Assembly (NCBI GenBank): GCA_002421825.1
Contig: DISR01000053.1
Location: 2,188-48,637 of the forward strand
Direction of reading: 5' to 3'
DNA: 46,450 nt
DNA from: Thiobacillus sp. UBA6205
GTDB lineage: Bacteria; Pseudomonadota; Gammaproteobacteria; Burkholderiales; Thiobacillaceae
Under the pieces are notes generated by a model, which was given only the letters and a program-made list of their open reading frames with translations, was not told where the DNA came from and ran no database searches. The position numbers were made by a program, and so were the translations under genes. How positions within the stretch are numbered: position 1 is the first letter of the stretch; each line of letters opens with the position of its first letter. This document shows, piece by piece, positions 22,625 through 30,546 of the stretch.

Positions 22625-25420
22625 ATGAAGCGGCGAATGACAGAACAGTCCCTGCTGGCGGCCATCGACCGCCTGTTGCTGCGCGTGCCGCCATTCATCA
22701 TCGTTGTCCTCACCGCGCTGATGGCGCTCGGAGTGTCAGGCACCGTCTACTGGCTGGAGTACCGTTCGGAGGAGGCGCGCCTGGTCGCCGAATTCAAGCG
22801 CGCGGCGCAGGAGCGCATGTCGGCGCTGCGCTGGGAAGCGCGGCACCACCAGGAGATCGTGCAGTCGCTGGCGGCCTTGTATAACGCCAGCCATGAGGTG
22901 TCCGCTGCGGAATTCGATCGCTTCACCCTACAATTGCAGGCTTTCGACCCCGACATCCAGGCCTTCGAGTGGATTCAGCGGGTAGGCCGTACCGGGCGCG
23001 CTGACTTTGAGCGCGAGGCCGGCCGGCGTCATCCCGGTTTTCGCATCAGTGAACGAGGCCCGGAGGGGAAAATGGTTCGCGCTGCCGGGCGAGAGGAACA
23101 CTTTCCCGTCACCCTCGTGCAGCCGCAGGCGGAAAATGACGCTGCCATCGGTTTCGATCTGGCCTCCGAGCCAGTGCGGCGAGCGGCACTGGAGCAGGCC
23201 CGCGACAGCGGCGCGGCGACCGCCGGCGGCCCGATCCATCTGGTGCAGGAGGCGACGGACCAGTGGGGCTATCTGCTGTTCGTGCCGGTCTATGCCGGCG
23301 GCGAAGTTCCCGCCAGCGTGGCAGAACGCCGCGCGCGCCTGCGCGGCTTCGCCCTCGGCGTGCTGCGCATCGGCAATACGGTGGAACATGCGCTGAGTTC
23401 GCTGCGCCCGCGCGGCATCGACCTGTGGCTGTTCGACGTGGACAGTTCAGGCGAGTCCCGCCTCGTTTACCAGCGCCGCTCGTCATTGCTGCCGCGCCCA
23501 GTCGCGCCGCGGCCGATGCCCGACGCCGGCCTCAAGCTCGAGGAGAATATGGAAGTGGCGGGACACACCTGGCGTCTGGTTTTGGCGCCGGCGCCGGGCT
23601 TCTACCAACACGGCAATCACTACGCTGCCTGGGGTCTGCTGATCGCCGGCCTGCTCACCGCCTTTTTCGTCGCCGTCTATCTTTATTCCCTGCAGCGCCA
23701 GTTCGCCGCGCTAAAACGCAGCGAAGTCGGGCTGCGGCTGCGGCACCGCGCCATCGAGGCCAGCCGCAACGGCGTGCTCATCACCGATGCCCGCGTGCCC
23801 GGGAATCCCATCATCTACGTCAATCCCGCCTTCGAGCGGATCACCGGCTACCGCGCCGCCGAGGCGGTGGGCCAGAGCCCCGCCTTCCTCTATGGGGCTG
23901 ACCGCGAGCAGCCGGAGCTGGAGAAGATCCGCCAGGCGCTCGCCCATCATCAGGCCGACAGCGCCCTGCTGCGCAACTACCGCAAGGACGGCAGCCTGTT
24001 CTGGAACGAACTGCACATCGCGCCGGTGCATGACGAGGCGGGCGTGCTCACTCATTTCGTGGGCATCCTCAACGACGTCACCGCCTACAAGCGCTACGAG
24101 GAGCAGCTCGAATACCAGGCGCATCACGACGAGCTCACCGGCCTGCCGAACCGCAACCTGATGCGGGACCGTCTCGACCAGGCCCTGATTCATGCGCGCC
24201 GCTACGAGCGCATGCTGGCCGTGGTCTTCGTCGACATCGACCAGTTCAAGGTGATCAACGACAGCCTCGGCCATTCCGCCGGCGATCACGTGCTCAGGCA
24301 GTTTGCGGGGCGCCTGAAGCGGCTGGCACGCCAGGGCGACACGGTGGCGCGCTACGGCGGCGACGAGTTCATCCTGATCCTGGTGGATCTTGCCAGCGCG
24401 GACGATCTGCCGCACATCGCCGCGCGCCTGCTGGAAGAGGCCGCGCATCCCATCGACTACGGCGAGCGCAGCCTCACCCTCACCATCAGCGCCGGCATCA
24501 GCCTGTATCCGCGCGACGGCGACAATGGCGAGACCCTGCTCAAGAACGCCGACGCCGCCATGTACCGCGCCAAGGAACTGGGGCGCAACACTTTCCACTT
24601 CTTCACCGAGGAGCTGAACGCGCGGGTGATGGAGCGGCTCACTCTGGAGGGCGATCTGCGCCGCGCCCTGGAACGCAATGAATTGCGCCTGCATTACCAG
24701 CCGCAGGTGAGTCTTGCCAGCGGGCGCATCACCGGCTTCGAGGCCCTGCTGCGCTGGCAGCATCCGCAGCAGGGCCTGGTGGCGCCGGGGCGCTTCATCG
24801 CCCTGGCCGAGGAGACCGGGCTCATCGTGCCCATCGGCGCCTGGGTGCTGCAAACCGCCTGCGAGCAGTTCCGCGCCTGGCAGCGGGCCGGACTGGCGCC
24901 CGAACTCATGTCGGTGAACGTCTCCGCGCGCCAGTTCCGCGAGACCTCCTTCCGCGCCGCCATCGCCGGCGTGCTGGAGCGCAGCGGCATCGGGCCAGAG
25001 TGCCTGGAAATCGAAATCACCGAAAGCACCATCATGCTCGACCCCAGGGGGGCACGCGAGCTGTTGACCGAACTGCGCGCGCTGGGCGTGAAAGTTGCGC
25101 TGGACGATTTCGGCACCGGTTATTCCAGCTTCAGCCAGCTGAAGCATTTTCCCTTCAGCCGCATCAAGATCGACCAGTCCTTCGTCGAAGGCGTGGCCGA
25201 GAAGCCGGAGGATGCCGCCATCGTGCGCACCATCATCGCCATGGCCCAGGGCCTGGGCCTCAACGTCATCGCCGAAGGGGTGGAGACCGCGGCGCAGCTG
25301 GCCTTCCTGCGCCGCCACGGCTGCAACTGCATGCAGGGCTACCTGTTCAGCAAGCCCCTGCCGGCGGATCAGGCCGAAGCGCTGCTGCGCAGCGGCCGCC
25401 GCCTGCAACTGCAAGAATAA
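22625..25420 (+). CDS. Membrane CHASE-PAS-GGDEF-EAL c-di-GMP signalling protein
   Basis: 931 residues from the ATG at 22625 (a second ATG at 22637 is possible; neither has a ribosome site). TM helix at about 22-43, then a periplasmic CHASE sensor domain (about 60-300; FDPDIQAFEWIQRV and GYLLFVPVY motifs), and a second TM near 335-360. A PAS/PAC region (GVLITDARVPGNPIIYVNPAFERITGY) comes next. The GGDEF domain is intact (578-582) with the inhibitory RxxD site (569-572). The EAL domain is also intact (706-708, DDFGTGYSSF, KIDQSFV). Both c-di-GMP synthesis and hydrolysis are therefore possible, gated by an extracellular signal of unknown nature. Confidence 0.95.
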   Translation: MKRRMTEQSLLAAIDRLLLRVPPFIIVVLTALMALGVSGTVYWLEYRSEEARLVAEFKRAAQERMSALRWEARHHQEIVQSLAALYNASHEVSAAEFDRFTLQLQAFDPDIQAFEWIQRVGRTGRADFEREAGRRHPGFRISERGPEGKMVRAAGREEHFPVTLVQPQAENDAAIGFDLASEPVRRAALEQARDSGAATAGGPIHLVQEATDQWGYLLFVPVYAGGEVPASVAERRARLRGFALGVLRIGNTVEHALSSLRPRGIDLWLFDVDSSGESRLVYQRRSSLLPRPVAPRPMPDAGLKLEENMEVAGHTWRLVLAPAPGFYQHGNHYAAWGLLIAGLLTAFFVAVYLYSLQRQFAALKRSEVGLRLRHRAIEASRNGVLITDARVPGNPIIYVNPAFERITGYRAAEAVGQSPAFLYGADREQPELEKIRQALAHHQADSALLRNYRKDGSLFWNELHIAPVHDEAGVLTHFVGILNDVTAYKRYEEQLEYQAHHDELTGLPNRNLMRDRLDQALIHARRYERMLAVVFVDIDQFKVINDSLGHSAGDHVLRQFAGRLKRLARQGDTVARYGGDEFILILVDLASADDLPHIAARLLEEAAHPIDYGERSLTLTISAGISLYPRDGDNGETLLKNADAAMYRAKELGRNTFHFFTEELNARVMERLTLEGDLRRALERNELRLHYQPQVSLASGRITGFEALLRWQHPQQGLVAPGRFIALAEETGLIVPIGAWVLQTACEQFRAWQRAGLAPELMSVNVSARQFRETSFRAAIAGVLERSGIGPECLEIEITESTIMLDPRGARELLTELRALGVKVALDDFGTGYSSFSQLKHFPFSRIKIDQSFVEGVAEKPEDAAIVRTIIAMAQGLGLNVIAEGVETAAQLAFLRRHGCNCMQGYLFSKPLPADQAEALLRSGRRLQLQE

Positions 25421-25436
25421 GCCGGGCGCTGCGGCA

Positions 25437-25499
25437 GATCGCGGCAAGGCGCCGCTCCCACAGGGGGCGGGGTTGTGGGAGGCCCGCCCTCGGGCCGAT
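25437..25499. repeat. REP-like inverted pair (BIME-like) between convergent genes
   Basis: Unit 1 (25437-25462), read on the minus strand, starts TGTGGGAGCGGCGCC and forms the stem GCGGC/GCCGC. Unit 2 (25474-25499), on the plus strand, starts TGTGGGAGGCCCG and forms the stem GGCCCG/CGGGCC. The shared TGTGGGAG head plus stem-loop plus GAT tail is the pattern of Pseudomonas-type REP sequences. The two units face each other across an 11-nt G-rich spacer, between the convergent ends of the GGDEF-EAL and DAHP synthase genes. Confidence 0.85.
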
Positions 25500-25524
25500 G
25501 GGTTTGGTGATCGATTTTTCGGAT

Positions 25525-26601
25525 TTACTGATCGTCGAGGGGTTCCTTCAACCGGCGGTTCCTCACCGCGCCGGCCAGCTCGCGCAACAGCGGCACGGTG
25601 TCGTCCCAGCCGATGCAGGCGTCGGTGATGGACATGCCGTATTCCAGCGGCTTGCCTGGGCACTGGTCCTGGCGCCCGGCCTTGAGGTGGGACTCGATCA
25701 TGACGCCCATGATGCGCTGCTCGCCGCCGGCGATCTGCTTTGCCACATCGCGACCGACCGCGATCTGCTTTTCGTACTGCTTGCTGGAGTTGGCGTGCGA
25801 GAGGTCGACCATCACCTCCTGGCGCAGCCCGGCGGCCGCCAGTTCCCTGCACGCTGCCTCCACGCTGGCGGCGTCGTAGTTGGGCTGCTTGCCGCCGCGC
25901 AGGATGACGTGGCAGTCCTCGTTGCCGGCGGTCTTGAACACGGCGACATGGCCGGACTTGGTGACGGAAATGAAATGGTGGCGCGCGGCCGCGGCCTTGA
26001 TCGCGTCCACGGCGATGCGGATGTTGCCGTCGGTGCCGTTCTTGAAGCCGATCGGACAGGAGGTGCCGGAAGCCAATTGGCGGTGCGACTGCGATTCCGT
26101 GGTGCGCGCGCCGATCGCGCCCCAGGCCACGAGGTCGGCGATGTACTGCGGCGACACCAGGTCGAGGAACTCGGTCGCGGCCGGCAGGCCGAGTTCGTTG
26201 ATGTCGAGCAGGATCTTGCGCGCCAGATGCAGGCCGGCGTTGATGTCGAAGCTCTCGTTCAGGTGCGGGTCGTTGATCAGCCCCTTCCAGCCCACCGTGG
26301 TGCGCGGCTTCTCGAAATACACGCGCATGACGATAATGAGCTCGTGCTGCAGTTCGTCGGCGATGTCCTTCAGCCAGGCCGCGTATTCCAGCGCCGCCTT
26401 GGGATCGTGGATGGAACAGGGGCCGACGATGACCACCAGGCGATCGTCGGCGCCGCGCAGCACGTCATGGATCTGGTTGCGCGCGCGGTAGACGGTTTCC
26501 GTCACACCGTCGCTGGCCGGCAGGTCGGCCATGAGCTGCATCGGCGTAACGAGTTCGCCTACCTGTTCGATGCGGGTGTCGTCGGTTCTGTAATGCGTCA
26601 T
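25525..26601 (-). CDS. aroG: 3-deoxy-7-phosphoheptulonate (DAHP) synthase, class I
   Basis: 358 residues, AroG/AroF type. It condenses phosphoenolpyruvate and erythrose-4-phosphate, the first step of the shikimate pathway. Conserved blocks include IVGPCSIHDP (metal-binding Cys), MRVYFEKPRTTVGWKGLINDP, GAIGARTTESQSHR, GFKNGTDG, VTKSGH, CHVILRGGKQPNY, DLSHANSSK and GVMIESHL. The N-terminus (MTHYRTDDTRIEQV...) aligns with the regulatory arm of E. coli AroG, more than with AroF/H. The 5' leader carries a Phe/Tyr-rich leader peptide and a terminator hairpin, pointing to attenuation by aromatic amino acid supply. The isozyme letter is tentative. Confidence 0.95.
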   Translation of the reverse strand: MTHYRTDDTRIEQVGELVTPMQLMADLPASDGVTETVYRARNQIHDVLRGADDRLVVIVGPCSIHDPKAALEYAAWLKDIADELQHELIIVMRVYFEKPRTTVGWKGLINDPHLNESFDINAGLHLARKILLDINELGLPAATEFLDLVSPQYIADLVAWGAIGARTTESQSHRQLASGTSCPIGFKNGTDGNIRIAVDAIKAAAARHHFISVTKSGHVAVFKTAGNEDCHVILRGGKQPNYDAASVEAACRELAAAGLRQEVMVDLSHANSSKQYEKQIAVGRDVAKQIAGGEQRIMGVMIESHLKAGRQDQCPGKPLEYGMSITDACIGWDDTVPLLRELAGAVRNRRLKEPLDDQ

Positions 26602-26628
26602 CTCGGTGTCCTTGTTCTCGCCCCATAA

Positions 26629-26655
26629 TAAAAAACCGCCAGGGGCGCTGGCGGT
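26629..26655 (-). terminator. Rho-independent terminator in the DAHP synthase leader (attenuator)
   Basis: On the minus strand an 8-bp perfect stem ACCGCCAG/CTGGCGGT (26655-26648 and 26642-26635) with a 5-nt loop is followed immediately by a T-run (TTTTT, then ATT). It lies 27 nt past the leader peptide stop and about 30 nt before the DAHP synthase ATG, so it would stop transcription before the structural gene unless prevented from forming. Confidence 0.85.
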
Positions 26656-26682
26656 CTTTCGGGGATGTTTGCGAAGCTTAGG

Positions 26683-26751
26683 TCATTCCCTCCCGGCCGC
26701 CGATGGCGTGGGATAAAAGAAATAAAAAAAGCCGGCAAACAGTCTGTTCAT
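26683..26751 (-). CDS. Phe/Tyr-rich leader peptide upstream of DAHP synthase
   Basis: A 22-codon ORF, too short for routine gene calling. It starts MNRLFAG and continues directly with FFYFFY (codons 8-13), so 5 Phe and 2 Tyr occur in 22 residues, and ends in TGA at 26685-26683. Within it, GCCGGC (26736-26731) can pair with GCCGG (26697-26693). The adjoining GGCGG (26701-26697) can instead pair with CCGCC of the terminator's first arm. A ribosome stalled at the Phe/Tyr codons would therefore favour antitermination. No strong ribosome site is present. Attenuator function is inferred from the classic architecture. Confidence 0.75.
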   Translation of the reverse strand: MNRLFAGFFYFFYPTPSAAGRE

Positions 26752-27000
26752 GTCATGAATGCTATCAGACGGGGATTTTCGCGACAAGTTTGCCGTCAAG
26801 GAAAACCAGAAATGCGGTAGTTGGGCATGATGGGGAGGCGCGGATGCACAAGCCTTAATCGATGGTTGCGTCAGGCGGGCGGCGGCAGGCCTTCTTCGCC
26901 AAGGGCGGCCCGCTGCGTTTCGATTTGGCCGCGTACGCAGGTGAAGGGAGGCCGCTTCCGCGCACAGGCCCCGGCATCATCGACTCGGCATGGTCACGGA
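26752..27000. other. Region upstream of the leader peptide; no supported gene
   Basis: On the minus strand TTGTCG, 17 nt, TAGCAT (TAGCAT ends 7 nt before the leader ATG) is a possible promoter for the leader peptide and DAHP synthase; TTGACG lies further upstream. The rest, up to the stop of the hemerythrin-GGDEF gene, has a start-less open frame containing CVRGQIETQRAALGEEGLPP on the minus strand. I cannot support it as a gene; it might be a remnant of one. Confidence 0.35.
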
Positions 27001-28110
27001 TCAGGCGCCGGCCAGCTGTGCGCCGCCCTGGCGCTTGGCGACATAGAGCGCCTCATCCGCCGCACGCAGCAGATTCTCCGGGGTTGCCATGCCGTTCCCG
27101 GCTTCGGCGATACCGATGCTGAGCGCGCCGTTCCAGCATTCCGTGCCGTCCTCGTCGCAGAATGGAGCACGCGCGGCGAGGATCTTCCGCGCGACTTGTG
27201 CCGCGCCTTCGCGCGGGCTGCGCGGGCAGATGACGAGGAACTCGTCACCGCCAAGCCGGCACACGATGTCGCTGGTGCGCACGGCGTCCTGCAGCCGCGT
27301 AGCCAGTGCGCGCAGCAGCGCGTCGCCCGTCGCGTGGCCGAAGGTGTCGTTGACCGGCTTGAAACGGTCGGCATCGAGCATCAGCACCGAGAGCGGCGTG
27401 CCCTCGCGGCGCGCCTCCGTCCACAATTCTTCGAGGGCGGAAATCGCGAAGCGGCGGTTGGGCAGGCCGGTGAGATCATCGCGGATGGCGACGATCTGCA
27501 GATGGCGGTTGGCACGCTCGAGTTCGGCCGTGCGCTGCCGCACCCGCTCGTCCAGCTCGCGGTTGAGCGCCCGCAGCGCGCGGTTGCGTTCGGAGAGGGC
27601 CTCGAACAGGCCGCTCACCGCGGCGAGCAGCGGTTCTGTCCCGGCTGCGGCATGACGGACATCGGTTTCATAGGCCAGCCCCGGGGACTGACCATCCCGG
27701 ATGGCGCGCACCTGCCGGGCCATGCTCTGGTCGGTGCCGAGGATGTGAAACGCGAGCCAGTACACCAGGTAGTCCAACAGGTTGCGGGCTCGTTCAGGCG
27801 AAACTTCGCGGGTGAATTCGCCCACTGCCGCGGCCTCGGCGGCAAAGGCGAGATGTGCGGTGCGGTGCGGTTCGATGTGCCGCGGGTCCAGCCCCGCCTG
27901 CACCATCATCGTTTCCTCGGCGGCGAAGTGGGTGCGGGCATACCCGAGCAGGGCATCCCGCGCTGCGAAAAAGGATTGGGGGTCGATCGTTTCGCTGGAA
28001 ATGACGAGTTCGCCGAGGTCGTTGATCAGCTCCACCAGCCGCTGATGCTGGCGGTCGATCCCGGCCAGACCGGTGAGGAATTTTTCATTCCAGTTGAAAA
28101 GCGTGGACAT
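27001..28110 (-). CDS. Hemerythrin-GGDEF diguanylate cyclase (bacteriohemerythrin fusion)
   Basis: 369 residues. The N-terminal ~125 residues are a bacteriohemerythrin domain: FNWNEKFLTGLAGIDRQHQRLVELIND, then THFAAEETMM, HIEPHRTAH and HILGTD, which together supply the His/Glu/Asp ligands of a di-iron O2-binding site. A coiled-coil linker (about 170-215) leads to a GGDEF domain with the active-site motif at 287-291 (LGGDEF) and an inhibitory RxxD at 278-281. It should make c-di-GMP under control of oxygen or redox state, as described for Vibrio Bhr-DGC; that is inferred from the architecture. Codons and length are normal. A CDGSH iron-sulfur protein lies next downstream in order on the same strand, 86 nt away. 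Confidence 0.93.
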   Translation of the reverse strand: MSTLFNWNEKFLTGLAGIDRQHQRLVELINDLGELVISSETIDPQSFFAARDALLGYARTHFAAEETMMVQAGLDPRHIEPHRTAHLAFAAEAAAVGEFTREVSPERARNLLDYLVYWLAFHILGTDQSMARQVRAIRDGQSPGLAYETDVRHAAAGTEPLLAAVSGLFEALSERNRALRALNRELDERVRQRTAELERANRHLQIVAIRDDLTGLPNRRFAISALEELWTEARREGTPLSVLMLDADRFKPVNDTFGHATGDALLRALATRLQDAVRTSDIVCRLGGDEFLVICPRSPREGAAQVARKILAARAPFCDEDGTECWNGALSIGIAEAGNGMATPENLLRAADEALYVAKRQGGAQLAGA

Positions 28111-28196
28111 GCGCCAAGTGCCGGTGTGGGAATGGGCAAATTATGCACCAGGCGCAGCGCTTGGGTAATGGCCCCGATTCGCCCGTCAGGAAACCG

Positions 28197-28433
28197 CTAA
28201 AGATTCTCATGGGCGCCATCGCAGAAAGGCGCATCCGCTGTCCACTTGCAGCCGCACAGCGACACGGTCTGCTTTTCCGCGATGGTGAATTCCTTGGGCT
28301 CGAAGCCCGTGCCTTCGTGCGAACCGTCGCAGAAGGGCTGGTTCCTGGAGCGGCCGCAGGCGCACCAGTAGTAGGTGCCCGGCTCCAGTTCCAGTTCGTA
28401 GGGGGCTTTTTGCGCGATGACGGGATCTTCCAC
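28197..28433 (-). CDS. CDGSH-type [2Fe-2S] protein with two motifs
   Basis: 78 residues from a GTG start preceded by CAGGAGAG at good spacing. Two CDGSH clusters are visible: CACGRSRNQPFCDGSH and CGCKWTADAPFCDGAH, each giving the three-Cys/one-His ligand set of mitoNEET-type [2Fe-2S] centres. The doubled form is common in bacteria; function is usually electron transfer or iron/redox homeostasis, not established for this group. It lies 16 nt downstream of the ankyrin gene (same strand), so the two are probably cotranscribed. Confidence 0.93.
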   Translation of the reverse strand: MEDPVIAQKAPYELELEPGTYYWCACGRSRNQPFCDGSHEGTGFEPKEFTIAEKQTVSLCGCKWTADAPFCDGAHENL

Positions 28434-28449
28434 GGTCTCTCCTGCTTGA

Positions 28450-29034
28450 TTAATGGTCTGGATTCCGCGCCTGCGGCTTGAGGAAGGTGATCACGTTCGA
28501 GCCGGGTGCATTCTTGGTCGAGCAGCTGCCCTCGCCCACGCCGGCTTCGCGCTCGGCTTCGTTCAGCAGATTGATGACATCCACGTAGAACTTGTCCTTG
28601 ACCATCATCAGTGCGGTAAGCCCGCCGTCGTTGCGTGCCAGCACATCGGCGCCGCCTGTGAGCAGGGCCTGGCAGACGCCGGCTTCGCCGTAGCCCGCGG
28701 CCAGCATCAGCGGGCGGATGCCATAGGTAATCTTGACGTTGGGGTCGGCGCCGGCGGCGATCAGGCGCGTAACGATCTCCGGAAAACCGCGATCCATGTC
28801 GGCGTTGAAACAGGCCTTCATCAGCGCGGTCCAGCCCAGTTCATCCTTGGCGTCGACCTCGGCGCCGCCCGCGAGCAGGGTTTCCACCATTTCCAGGTTG
28901 CCGCTGTGCGCGGCATTCATCAGCACGGTAGTGCCATAGGCATCGCGTGCGTTGACGTCGGCGCCACTGGCGATCAGTTGGCTCGCGCTGGCGGCATTAC
29001 CGGCCTTGACGGCATCGATCAGTTGTTCTGACAT
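28450..29034 (-). CDS. Cytoplasmic ankyrin-repeat protein
   Basis: 194 residues, starting at the ATG at 29034 with AAGGAGAA 6-7 nt upstream; no signal peptide, unlike the exported ankyrin proteins near 8 kb and 12 kb. Four or five ankyrin repeats cover about residues 1-150 (DAVKAGNAASASQLIASGADVN, GTTVLMNAAHSGNLEMVETLL, GWTALMKACFNA, GIRPLMLAAGYGEAGVCQALL). The tail is charged and carries a single cysteine (GSCSTKNAPGSNV). It likely binds a protein partner; which one is unknown. Cotranscription with the CDGSH gene hints at a link with redox or iron metabolism. Confidence 0.9.
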   Translation of the reverse strand: MSEQLIDAVKAGNAASASQLIASGADVNARDAYGTTVLMNAAHSGNLEMVETLLAGGAEVDAKDELGWTALMKACFNADMDRGFPEIVTRLIAAGADPNVKITYGIRPLMLAAGYGEAGVCQALLTGGADVLARNDGGLTALMMVKDKFYVDVINLLNEAEREAGVGEGSCSTKNAPGSNVITFLKPQARNPDH

Positions 29035-29132
29035 GAAATTCTCCTTGATAGAGGGCAACAACCCCAATTACCCGAGTATTTTAGTCAGGTATGAAAATCG
29101 GCGCAAGCCTTATGCCAAACCGATTCGGTTCT

Positions 29133-30428
29133 TCAGCAATTCCGGAGTGCGGCACGCCTGCCGCGCGGCACGTCGATTCCCCGCAATACGGCCATCCCCG
29201 CCAGGAAATAGGCGCCGGTGAGGAGCATGGCGAGGCGATGATTGCCGCCGCTGGCCCAGACGGCGGCGCCGTAGGTCATCGGGCCGAGGATGGAGGAAAG
29301 CTTCACCGCCAGACCCCACAGGCCGAAGAACTCGGCGCGGCGCGCAGCGGGGCTGAGATAGCCGATGAACGCGCGGCCCGCCGACTGGGAGGCCCCCAGG
29401 CACAGCCCTGCCACGTTCGCGGCCAGCCAGAAGAGTGCGGGCTCGACTGCGCCATAAGCCAGCGCCACCATGGCCAGCCAGCCCAGCAAGGTGGCGCCCA
29501 CCGCACGCTTGTGACCGATGCGGTCTTGCACGTAGCCAAAGCCGAACGCGCCGATGGCGGCGGTGATGTTCACGACCAGAATCAACTGTATGGTCTGCCG
29601 CGTATCGAAGCCCATGGCCTGCTGAGCATAGATGGCGGCGAGCGCGATCACCGCCTGGATGCCGGCCTGATAGAACACGATGCAGATCAGGAAACGGAAC
29701 AGGTCGCGATGCCGGCGGGCATGCGCCAGACTCTCCCCTACTCGCCGCATGGCATCGCGTGCGAATCCCGGGGTCGCCGGCTTGGGTTTGGCACGTTCCT
29801 CCAGAATCAGGAATGTCGGCAAGGCACTCAGTGCGAACAGCGCGGCGGTGATGAACAGCACGCCGGGCACGAAGTCCGCGGCGCTGCCGCCGCGCGCCTG
29901 GACGTAGTCGACATAGCCTAGCGCGGCCGCCAGCACCAGCAGCCCGCCGACATAGCCCAGGCCCCAGCCCCAGCCGGACACCTTGCCCAGCGTGCGCCCG
30001 CGTGCAAGTTCGGGCAGGAAGGCGGCAATCAGGTTTTCGCCGGTACCGAAGAAGAAATTGGACAGCGCGATAAGCACCATGGCCAGTGCCACCTGGCCAG
30101 GGGAGGCCCAGGCCAGCAGCACGGTGCCGAACACACAGCCGATGGTGGAAAGCAGCAGGAGCTTCTTCTTGGCGCCATGCCGGTCGGCATAGGCGCCGAG
30201 CAGCGGGCCGGTAAGCATGATGGCGGCGTAAGACACCGCCAAAGCCGCGCTCCAGGCGAAGCTCGCCCACGGCGCGTTGCCGGCGATCACCGCCACGAAA
30301 AAGGCATTGTAGACGGCGGTGATGACGACCGTGGTGTAGCCGGAGTTGGCGAAGTCGTACATCGCCCAGGCCCACACCTCGCGTTTCCTGACGCCGGGGT
30401 TGAGGGCGCCGGCCTTGTTCGTAGCCAA
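29133..30428 (-). CDS. MFS transporter, UMF1/Atg22-like family
   Basis: About 431 residues with 12 predicted membrane helices. The opening REVWAWAMYDFANSGYTTVVITAVY is characteristic of the UMF1 (unidentified major facilitator 1) family, related to vacuolar amino-acid effluxer Atg22. DRHGAKKKLLLL and DRIGHKRAVG are the MFS loop motifs. No ATG occurs before WAMYDF, so the start must be a TTG or GTG. I chose the TTG at 30428 by family length, because TTGs at 30455 and 30467 lie at the edge of or inside the adjacent hairpin repeat. The substrate is unknown. It follows tldD on the same strand. Confidence 0.85.
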   Translation of the reverse strand: MATNKAGALNPGVRKREVWAWAMYDFANSGYTTVVITAVYNAFFVAVIAGNAPWASFAWSAALAVSYAAIMLTGPLLGAYADRHGAKKKLLLLSTIGCVFGTVLLAWASPGQVALAMVLIALSNFFFGTGENLIAAFLPELARGRTLGKVSGWGWGLGYVGGLLVLAAALGYVDYVQARGGSAADFVPGVLFITAALFALSALPTFLILEERAKPKPATPGFARDAMRRVGESLAHARRHRDLFRFLICIVFYQAGIQAVIALAAIYAQQAMGFDTRQTIQLILVVNITAAIGAFGFGYVQDRIGHKRAVGATLLGWLAMVALAYGAVEPALFWLAANVAGLCLGASQSAGRAFIGYLSPAARRAEFFGLWGLAVKLSSILGPMTYGAAVWASGGNHRLAMLLTGAYFLAGMAVLRGIDVPRGRRAALRNC

Positions 30429-30458
30429 TCGATTGTCCAGGGTTGCGAGAATCAAATC

Positions 30459-30546
30459 AAAAGGCAAAATTCAAAAAGCAAAATTCAAAATTGAAAACCA
30501 AAGCCAGCAAGGCGGTTTGCCTTTTGCCTTTTGCCTTTTGCCTTAC
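30459..30546. repeat. Intergenic hairpin, A/T-rich 7-nt repeats
   Basis: The left arm (30459-30499) is an A-rich series with AAAGGCAAAA, AAAAGCAAAA and TTCAAAA units. The right arm (30514-30546) is three to four copies of TTTTGCC or TTTGCC that pair with it. It spans the gap between the MFS gene and tldD, contains the tldD stop codon (30543-30545) in its right arm and may overlap the longest MFS start. Confidence 0.8.

Noticed and set aside
26821..27000. Small gene or remnant (minus strand, CVRGQIETQRAALGEEGL)
   Set aside because: No start codon, begins right after another gene's stop, and no recognisable family; cannot be supported as a CDS.
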